The translations under genes and the position numbers were made by a program. Of a DNA stretch of 10,803 nt, positions 6,367 through 10,803 are shown piece by piece. The stretch spans positions 1 through 10,803 of the forward strand of contig JAEWML010000151.1 in NCBI GenBank assembly GCA_023393155.1, read 5' to 3'. The stretch is from Bacillota bacterium (GTDB lineage Bacteria; Bacillota; Clostridia; Oscillospirales; Oscillospiraceae). A model generated the notes under the pieces. The model had not been told where the DNA came from. It was given only the letters and a program-made list of their open reading frames with translations, and searched no databases. Position 1 is the stretch's first letter, and each line of letters opens with the position of its first letter.

Positions 6367-7383
6367 ATGAGCAAAAAACGCGTTGGACGGCGGACCGTCC
6401 GGCTGGACTCTCCCCCGTCCATTCTCTCCTTTGCCGCCACCGGCGGAAAGCTGGAAAAGCAGGGTCCGCTGGCGGCCTGCTTCGACGAGCTGTGCGAGGA
6501 CTCGTTCCTGGGTGAAAAAACCTGGGAAAAGGCAGAGTCCCGCATGCAGCAAAAAACGGTGCAGACGGCGCTGGACAAGGCAAAGCTGCACGCAGGCGAT
6601 TTGGATTATATTTTTGCCGGTGATCTCTTAAATCAGTGCATCGGCACCTCCTTCGGCCTGCGGGAGTTTGAAATTCCCTTTTTCGGGCTGTACGGCGCCT
6701 GCTCCACCATGGGGGAATCCCTGGCCATGGCGGCCATGAGCATCGACGGCGGCTTTGCCGGGCGGGCCGCTGCCGTCACCTCCTCCCATTTCTGCACGGC
6801 GGAGAGGCAGTATCGTATGCCGGTTCCCTATGGCAATCAACGTTCCCCAACCGCCCAGTGGACCGCCACCGCGGCCGGCTGCTGCATTCTGGGCGGGGAG
6901 GGAGAGGGTCCCTTTGTCACCCATGTCACCTGCGGCAAAATTGTGGACAAGGGCGTGACCGATGTGAATAACATGGGCGCTGCCATGGCCCCCGCGGCCT
7001 ACGACACCATCTCCGCCTTTTTTAAGGATACGAAGACAAAGCCCTCTGATTTTGACCTGATCCTAACCGGTGATTTGGGAGAGCTGGGCCACAGCATCGT
7101 GCGGGGCTTCTTCCAGAGGGACGGCGTGGATATGAGCAAAAACTATCTGGACTGCGGCATGCTGCTCTATGACCGGGAAAAGCAGGACATGCACGCCGGA
7201 GCCTCCGGCTGCGGCTGCTCGGCGGCGGTGCTGTGCGGGTATCTTCTGCCGGGGTTGCGGGCCGGAAAATGGCGGCGAATTCTCTTTGCCCCCACCGGGG
7301 CGCTGCTCTCCCCCACCTCCAGCTTTCAAGGGGAGTCCATTCCCGGCGTGTGCCACGCGGTGTGCATTTGCACGGAGCGCTAG
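6367..7383 (+). CDS. spoVAD: Stage V sporulation protein AD
   Basis: SpoVAD is a thiolase-fold protein of the spore inner membrane SpoVA complex. It binds dipicolinic acid and is needed for its uptake into the developing spore. The 338-aa length matches that of the Bacillus protein. Family segments are clear: EKTWEKAES (50-58), IFAGDLLNQ (82-90), LYGACSTMGESLAMAAM (108-124) with Cys112 at the thiolase cysteine position, DGGFAGRAAAVTSSHFCTAERQYR (127-150), NNMGAAMAPAA (201-211), LILTGDLGELG (231-241), GASGCGCSAAV (278-288) and PTGALLSPTS (309-318). The start at 6367 gives the family length, with AAGGCGG upstream. An ATG 30 bases earlier (6337) is an alternative. The usual upstream partner spoVAC is absent; a terminator and the DUF554 gene lie there instead. 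spoVAE follows 88 bases later. Confidence 0.95.
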   Translation: MSKKRVGRRTVRLDSPPSILSFAATGGKLEKQGPLAACFDELCEDSFLGEKTWEKAESRMQQKTVQTALDKAKLHAGDLDYIFAGDLLNQCIGTSFGLREFEIPFFGLYGACSTMGESLAMAAMSIDGGFAGRAAAVTSSHFCTAERQYRMPVPYGNQRSPTAQWTATAAGCCILGGEGEGPFVTHVTCGKIVDKGVTDVNNMGAAMAPAAYDTISAFFKDTKTKPSDFDLILTGDLGELGHSIVRGFFQRDGVDMSKNYLDCGMLLYDREKQDMHAGASGCGCSAAVLCGYLLPGLRAGKWRRILFAPTGALLSPTSSFQGESIPGVCHAVCICTER

Positions 7384-7410
7384 ACGGGTCTTTTTTCCCG
7401 CCGCCCGTCT
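7382..7410 (+). terminator. Weak hairpin between spoVAD and spoVAE
   Basis: AGACGGG (7382-7388), which overlaps the spoVAD stop codon, can pair with CCCGTCT (7404-7410). Only TCTGC follows, so strong termination is unlikely. It may lower read-through into spoVAE or stabilise the upstream message. Confidence 0.35.
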
Positions 7411-7471
7411 TCTGCATAATTCGGCCAAACATGGAAAAGCTGGGAGAGAAAAACTCGGTTTGGAGGTTCTT

Positions 7472-7828
7472 ATGGACTATCTGAAAGCATTCATCTGCGG
7501 CGGCATTCTCTGCGCCGTCGGGCAAATTCTCATTGACAAAACCAAGCTTACCCCCGCCCGCATTCTCACCGGCTATGTGGTGGCGGGCGTGCTGCTGGGG
7601 GCGGTGGGCGTTTATAAGCCCATTGCCGACTGGGGCGGGGCCGGGGCCTCCGTGCCCCTTACCGGCTTTGGCTTCTCTTTGGCCAAAGGTGTGGAAAAAG
7701 CGGTGGCGGAGCAGGGCTGGCTGGGTGTGTTTACCGGCGGGCTCACCGCCACGGCGGGCGGGATTGCCGCGGCTGTCATCTTCGCCACGCTGATGGCGCT
7801 GCTGTTCCGCCCCGGAGACAAGCGATAA
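7472..7828 (+). CDS. spoVAE: Stage V sporulation protein AE (SpoVAEb type)
   Basis: This small membrane protein belongs to the SpoVA dipicolinate channel of spores. The 118-aa length fits SpoVAEb (about 115-120 aa). Recognisable stretches are FICGGILCAVGQILIDKTKLTPARILTGYVVAG (split here for reference as residues 7-39), YKPIADWGGAGASVPLTGFG (48-67), AKGVEKAV (71-78) and GWLGVFTGGLTATAGGIAAAVIFA (82-105). Three hydrophobic segments are visible at about 4-20, 32-47 and 84-112. GGAGG at 7462-7466, five bases before the ATG, sets the start. It is probably co-transcribed with spoVAD and ends at the bidirectional terminator just after its stop. Confidence 0.95.
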   Translation: MDYLKAFICGGILCAVGQILIDKTKLTPARILTGYVVAGVLLGAVGVYKPIADWGGAGASVPLTGFGFSLAKGVEKAVAEQGWLGVFTGGLTATAGGIAAAVIFATLMALLFRPGDKR

Positions 7829-7834
7829 GCGTAA

Positions 7835-7868
7835 AAAAGCGGCGGCTCCATCAGGAGCCGCCGCTTTT
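7835..7868. terminator. Bidirectional terminator between spoVAE and the CD1247-type gene
   Basis: A perfect 15-bp stem (7835-7849 with 7854-7868) closes an ATCA loop, with A and T tracts at its base. It serves spoVAE from the left and the convergent leftward gene (stop at 7885-7887) from the right. Outer bases GCGT/ACGC extend the pairing past a two-base bulge. Confidence 0.93.
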
Positions 7869-7884
7869 ACGCTTTTGAAACCGC

Positions 7885-8310
7885 TCAGTCCTCGTGATCT
7901 TCTCCGCAGTCGCAATCCTCGATGTCGGTGAGGTCAAATTCCAGCTTCTCCCCGCAGTTGGGGCAGACCACTTCGCCATCCTCCAGAATGGACTCGTCAA
8001 AGTAGACCGTCTCCTCACAGGTGGGGCAGGTGGTGGCGTAGCAGTCCTCGGAATCGTCGTCGTCCTCGTCATCCTCGAACGCGTCGTCGTCCTCGTAGAC
8101 AATCTCCTCCACGTCCTCCAGGTCGTCGCTGACAGCGTCCAGCCCCTCGGAGATTTCGATAATCTGGTCCTGATGGTCCTGAAGCTCCAAGGCCACATCG
8201 TCCAGAATATCGATGATCATGGAGATCAGCTTGCCCTCCTTGGATTCGGTGTCCAGGCCCAGGCCCTCGGCCAGTCCCTTCAAATAAGCGACTCTCTCTG
8301 TAATTTCCAT
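7885..8310 (-). CDS. CD1247-type acidic protein with C-terminal zinc ribbon
   Basis: This 141-aa protein is of unknown function. Residues 1-65 match the clostridial CD1247 N-terminal domain: EITERVAYLKGLAEGLGLD, then SKEGKLISMIIDILDDVA and ISEGLDAVSDDLEDVEE, a helical, coiled-coil-like region. A very acidic linker (about 66-90) follows. Then comes a zinc ribbon with CPTC (Cys95, Cys98) and CPNC (Cys116, Cys119). The acidic tail adds CDC. The ATG at 8308-8310 is preferred because GGAG (8321-8324) is ten bases away; a GTG at 8319 is too close to it. It lies 78 bases downstream of efp on the same strand and is probably co-transcribed, an arrangement common in clostridia. The link with EF-P suggests a translation-related role, but this is inference only. 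Confidence 0.9.
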   Translation of the reverse strand: MEITERVAYLKGLAEGLGLDTESKEGKLISMIIDILDDVALELQDHQDQIIEISEGLDAVSDDLEDVEEIVYEDDDAFEDDEDDDDSEDCYATTCPTCEETVYFDESILEDGEVVCPNCGEKLEFDLTDIEDCDCGEDHED

Positions 8311-8388
8311 CGTGTACACGCTCCTTTCTTCCTGCTTCGTTGTTTGTTGTATAGAGGAATCCTCCTCTTGATTCAGGCGCGCTCCCGT

Positions 8389-8958
8389 TTAGTCCTTGCT
8401 GCGGGAGAGATACTCGCCGGTCCGGGTGTCGATGCTAATTTTGTCTCCGGTGCTGATGAACAGGGGCACCTTGATCTCCGCGCCGGTTTCCACCGTGGCG
8501 GGCTTGGTCACGTTGGTGGCGGTGTCGCCCTTCAGGCCCGGCTCCGTCTCGGTGACCACCAGATCCATAAAGTTGGGGACCTCCACGGAAAAGACGCTGC
8601 CCTTATAGCTCAGCAGCTTGCACACGGTGTTCTCCTTCACAAAGCGGAAGCCGTCGCCCAGCACGTCCCGGTTGAGGGGAACCGTGTCATAGGTTTCGGG
8701 GTCCATGAAGTAGTACAGGTCGCCGTCCTGATAGCTGTACTCCGCATCCTTGCGCTCCACAAACGCCTGTTCAAACTTGGCGGTGGGGTTGAAGGAAGTC
8801 TCGGTGACGCCGCCGGTCACCACGTTTCTCATCTTGGTGCGCACAAACGCCGCGCCCTTTCCGGGCTTGACGTGCTGAAACTCCACCACGGTCATGATCT
8901 TGCCGTCCATTTCGAAGGTGACTCCGTTGCGGAAATCACCGGCAGTAATCGTAGGCAT
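8389..8958 (-). CDS. efp: Elongation factor P
   Basis: EF-P binds the ribosome between the P and E sites and relieves stalling at polyproline stretches. The 189-aa protein has the three-domain EF-P layout: an N-terminal KOW-like domain (1-65), an OB domain (about 66-127) and a second OB domain to the end. The tip loop that reaches the peptidyl-transferase centre reads [12 protein letters not shown] (29-40), with Lys34 at the modifiable position. Other family marks are [12 protein letters not shown] (82-93) and the C-terminal [16 protein letters not shown] (171-186). GGAGG lies just ahead of the ATG at 8956-8958. No gene for an EpmA-type modifying enzyme is nearby; in Firmicutes the lysine is modified differently or not at all. 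It has its own promoter and probably reads on into the CD1247-type gene. Confidence 0.97.
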   Translation of the reverse strand: MPTITAGDFRNGVTFEMDGKIMTVVEFQHVKPGKGAAFVRTKMRNVVTGGVTETSFNPTAKFEQAFVERKDAEYSYQDGDLYYFMDPETYDTVPLNRDVLGDGFRFVKENTVCKLLSYKGSVFSVEVPNFMDLVVTETEPGLKGDTATNVTKPATVETGAEIKVPLFISTGDKISIDTRTGEYLSRSKD

Positions 8959-9045
8959 AGTTTTTCCTCCTTACAAATCTACGAGAAAACGACCCGTCAG
9001 GAGGACATTTTCTCTGCTTTCCAAATTTACAAAATAACCTAGGAT

Positions 9046-9074
9046 ATCTTACCCCAGATACGGGATGAATGCAA
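9046..9074 (-). promoter_or_regulatory. Probable promoter of efp
   Basis: On the minus strand, TTGCAT (9069-9074) is 17 bases from TAAGAT (9046-9051). The match is moderate. No clean terminator is seen after yqeG, so efp may also receive read-through from yqeG. Confidence 0.5.
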
Positions 9075-9100
9075 GGGTTTTCCCGCTGATTCGGGGAAAT

Positions 9101-9625
9101 TCAGAAGGATTTTTTATCAATTTCCCGCAATTTGCGGCGGCAAACGGCCTTAAAGGGAGCCTGAAGTGCGTGAAGCACCTTCTGCCAGAGCGTCACGGCC
9201 CCGCCCACAGGCTCCACCGTCAGCGCCAGAACCCCCGCCCGCTTGGCGGCCAGACAATCGGTCAAAAGCTTGTCGCCCAGCATGGCGGTATGGGCCAACC
9301 TGCCCCCCGCTTTCTCCACGGCGGCCAGAATTCCCCGGGGAGACGGCTTTCCCGCACTGCCCTGATAGGGCACGCCCAGCTCGTCGCAAAATTCCGTCAC
9401 CCGGCTTCCGGAGCGGTTGTTGGAGACAATGACAAACCCGATGCCTGCGTCTTTCAGTCCGGCGATATAGTCTTTGAGCGCACCATCGGGGCGGCGGGTT
9501 TTTTTTGCCGCCAGCGTAAAATCCAAATCGCTCAGCAACAACTCTACTCCCAGCTCCCGCAGCAAATCCGGCGTCACCTCGTCATAGCGGTGAAACAGTC
9601 TGTCCGGCACCAGGGAAAAAGGCAT
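9101..9625 (-). CDS. yqeG: YqeG family HAD-IIIA phosphatase
   Basis: This 174-aa cytoplasmic HAD-superfamily protein matches YqeG of bacilli in length and segments: FHRYDEVTPDLLRELGV (11-27), the motif I region LLLSDLDFTL (29-38) with Asp33 and Asp35, motif II VSNN (67-70), GKPSPRG (92-98) carrying the motif III lysine Lys93, and GDKLLTD (117-123) with acidic motif IV residues. Most YqeG proteins have DLDNT; here Asn is replaced by Phe, which leaves the catalytic aspartates intact. The physiological substrate is unknown; phosphatidylglycerophosphate phosphatases are distant relatives. AGGGGG upstream fixes the start at 9623-9625; a longer reading from 9706 would begin in the promoter. It diverges from the gene at 9720 and precedes efp. 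Confidence 0.9.
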   Translation of the reverse strand: MPFSLVPDRLFHRYDEVTPDLLRELGVELLLSDLDFTLAAKKTRRPDGALKDYIAGLKDAGIGFVIVSNNRSGSRVTEFCDELGVPYQGSAGKPSPRGILAAVEKAGGRLAHTAMLGDKLLTDCLAAKRAGVLALTVEPVGGAVTLWQKVLHALQAPFKAVCRRKLREIDKKSF

Positions 9626-9658
9626 ATTCAGTCTTCCCCCTTCATAGCATTTTACGAA

Positions 9659-9685
9659 TTGATCTTTCAATATGATTAGTATACC
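9659..9685 (+). promoter_or_regulatory. Possible promoter of the 255-aa protein gene
   Basis: TATGAT (9671-9676) matches the -10 consensus at five of six positions but has no good -35 at the right distance. TTGATC (9659-9664) with TATACC (9680-9685) has a short 15-base spacer. The region overlaps the opposing yqeG promoter. Confidence 0.3.
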
Positions 9686-9706
9686 AATTTTTTTCAAAGC
9701 ACACAA
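9678..9706 (-). promoter_or_regulatory. Promoter of yqeG
   Basis: On the minus strand, TATACT (9678-9683) is preceded by TGG, giving an extended -10. TTGTGT (9701-9706) sits 17 bases away as a weak -35. The predicted leader is about 45 bases. Confidence 0.6.
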
Positions 9707-9719
9707 GGGGGGTCTTGGC

Positions 9720-10487
9720 TTGCAGGTCTATCTTGCCGTCACACCGCAGCAGCTTCGGGAGGCGTCCCGCTTCACCCGTCACTTTGTCCATATGGCTTAT
9801 CGCATAGGACCGGAGTCCGCCCTGCTGCGCCAGAACCTGCTGGTACAGACCAAGGGCGGGCTGCTGGGCCTCAGCGACCACGACGCGCCCACGGTGGAGG
9901 AGCCGGAAAAACTGGCCGCCGCCGCCGCGCGGGAGTGCTCCCGTCGCAACTATGGCGGCGTGGTGCTGGATTTCGAGGCGCCCCATCCCAGAGGCGACCT
10001 GCTGCTGATGGCGGGAGCCATGGGAAAGCTTTTCCAAAAAAACCGGCTGACGCTCTATGTGCCGGAGTCCTATGCCTCCGCCGCACCCACGGCGATTGTC
10101 CCGGTCTGCACCGCCCTGTCCGGCGGCAACCTGACCCAGCGGCTGCGGGAGGCTGCTTCCGCCCGGGGCACGGGGCGGCTGGCGCTGGATCTGGAGCGGC
10201 TGATGATGGACTTCCCTCTTCCCTGTCCCTCCGGAGAGGGACGCCCCCTGCGGCGGGAGGAGCTGGCGGAGCTGATGGAGCGGGAGCAGCCGTCCGTGTA
10301 TTTCTCCCCGGACCTGTGCGCCCGGTACTTTACCTACGCCTGCCATGGTGAAACCCATTTTATATTGTTTGACGACGGGGACACTCTGCTGCAAAAGCTG
10401 CGCATCGGCCAGAACTTAGGCGCTCAGGCGGCGTTTTTCCAGTATCCCGAGGTCAGCGACCTTTTGGGAAAGCTGTTTGGGAAATAA
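9720..10487 (+). CDS. Uncharacterised protein with a glycoside-hydrolase-18-like Asp-x-Glu segment
   Basis: I do not recognise this 255-aa protein with certainty. It opens with a strand (QVYLAVTP), followed by alternating helices and strands consistent with a small alpha/beta barrel. NYGGVVLDFEA at 77-87 resembles the strand-4 motif of GH18-type chitinases, keeping only the last Asp84-x-Glu86 of the DxxDxDxE pattern. Other strands are RLTLYVPE (109-116), TAIVPVCTAL (124-133) and VYFSPD (193-198). HFILFDDGDTLLQKL (213-227) and AQAAFFQYPEV (235-245) close the chain. No signal peptide is seen, so it is probably cytoplasmic. A TTG start at 9720 is chosen because AGGGGGG (9706-9712) lies seven bases before it; an in-frame ATG at 9672 lies inside the promoter region. 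It diverges from yqeG. The function is unknown and the hydrolase resemblance is only suggestive. Confidence 0.8.
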   Translation: MQVYLAVTPQQLREASRFTRHFVHMAYRIGPESALLRQNLLVQTKGGLLGLSDHDAPTVEEPEKLAAAAARECSRRNYGGVVLDFEAPHPRGDLLLMAGAMGKLFQKNRLTLYVPESYASAAPTAIVPVCTALSGGNLTQRLREAASARGTGRLALDLERLMMDFPLPCPSGEGRPLRREELAELMEREQPSVYFSPDLCARYFTYACHGETHFILFDDGDTLLQKLRIGQNLGAQAAFFQYPEVSDLLGKLFGK

Positions 10488-10661
10488 GCCCTTGTCAAAG
10501 CGCGCACCACTGGCTTTTCCGCTTTCGTCCCCATCCGGTACTTCAAAACAAGCGGCTCTTCCCCACACCCGCCGCTTGTCCAAAATATCTGTTCCCCAAG
10601 CAACGGTCACCTATGGGTGTGGTTCTTGCGCGCCGCTTGAAGGCTTGCACTTCAAGTCGTC
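10488..10661. other. Gene-free stretch with overlapping inverted repeats
   Basis: ACAAGCGGC (10548-10556) pairs perfectly with GCCGCTTGT (10571-10579). Its loop contains CCACACCC (10563-10570), which is perfectly complementary to GGGTGTGG (10615-10622), so a pseudoknot could form. GCCGCTTG recurs at 10632-10639 and could replace the first copy. CTTGAAG/CTTCAAG (10636-10656) forms another hairpin. No coding frame is convincing. It may be a 3' untranslated structure of the 255-aa protein gene or a separate RNA on either strand. Confidence 0.45.
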
Positions 10662-10697
10662 AAAAAAGCGCCGTGGAACCCTCCACGGCGCCTTTTA
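10662..10697 (-). terminator. Terminator of rpsU, possibly bidirectional
   Basis: A perfect 10-bp stem (10668-10677 with 10682-10691) closes a 4-base loop. Read leftward it is followed by six U residues, directly after rpsU. Read rightward it ends in CTTTT, so it may also stop transcripts from the gene at 9720. Confidence 0.92.
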
Positions 10698-10709
10698 TCA
10701 AAACGAAAA

Positions 10710-10803
10710 TCAATAGAAGCGCTTGTTCTTGTTCTTCCGAGCTGCCTCAGACTTCTTGCGGCGCTTGACGCTGGGGCTCTCGTAGTGCTCTCTCTTACGA
10801 ACC
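10710..10803 (-). CDS. rpsU: 30S ribosomal protein S21, C-terminal part (gene runs off the right edge)
   Basis: Only the last 30 codons and the TGA stop are in the window. They read KREHYESPSVKRRKKSEAARK, shortened here, followed by NKNKRFY, the highly basic C-terminal tail of S21 with the HYE-PSVKRR-KKSEAARK pattern of Firmicutes. S21 binds the small subunit near the 3' end of 16S rRNA and assists initiation. The gene is read leftward and ends at the hairpin at 10668-10691. Confidence 0.95.
   Translation of the reverse strand, partial: VRKREHYESPSVKRRKKSEAARKNKNKRFY

Noticed and set aside
7894..9042. Rightward open frame of 382 codons
   Set aside because: Antisense to the CD1247-type gene and efp, and runs through the efp promoter region; no ribosome binding site.
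9672..9719. ATG start for the 255-aa protein at 9672
   Set aside because: It has no ribosome binding site and lies inside the promoter region; the TTG at 9720 has a strong one at the right distance.

Overview
The window reads as a chromosomal segment of a spore-forming, GC-rich member of the Clostridia, most likely an Oscillospiraceae-type gut bacterium (Flavonifractor/Lawsonibacter-like; this placement is inference). The grounds are the T-box leader, spoVAD-spoVAE, the efp plus CD1247-type gene pair, yqeG, strong AGGAGG-type ribosome binding sites, hairpin-plus-U terminators and strongly GC-biased codons. No IS element, integrase, phage gene, CRISPR array, tRNA or rRNA was found. Most of the window is core gene content.

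Layout. Positions 1-1414 are a leftward unit. A consensus promoter leads into a T-box riboswitch with valine-like specifier codons, then a small YcxB-like membrane protein, then valS, which runs off the left edge. Diverging from it, a promoter at 1465-1492 drives a CheW-type coupling protein that carries an inserted zinc-binding CZB domain. Positions 2464-2945 hold no convincing gene. This stretch is AT-richer than its surroundings and is packed with inverted repeats, one of which looks like a leftward terminator with no leftward gene to serve. A strong promoter then drives a membrane-anchored parvulin-type peptidyl-prolyl isomerase (3041-4615) that ends in a clean terminator.

Next come tcdA (a tRNA t6A-modifying enzyme) and an overlapping DUF554 membrane protein, closed by a terminator. 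They are followed by spoVAD and spoVAE, parts of the spore dipicolinate channel, without their usual partner spoVAC in front. A bidirectional terminator at 7835-7868 separates these from a leftward block: yqeG (HAD phosphatase), efp (elongation factor P) and a CD1247-type acidic zinc-ribbon protein. Diverging from yqeG is an uncharacterised protein of 255 aa with a glycosidase-like Asp-x-Glu motif and a probable TTG start. A gene-free stretch at 10488-10661 has overlapping potential RNA pairings. The right edge holds the rpsU terminator and the 3' end of rpsU (ribosomal protein S21).

Functionally, the window mixes translation (valS, tcdA, efp, rpsU), spore formation (spoVAD, spoVAE), secreted-protein folding (parvulin) and signalling (CheW-CZB). 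The two most distinctive items are the split CheW with an internal zinc sensor domain and the valine T-box that reads first into a membrane-protein gene.
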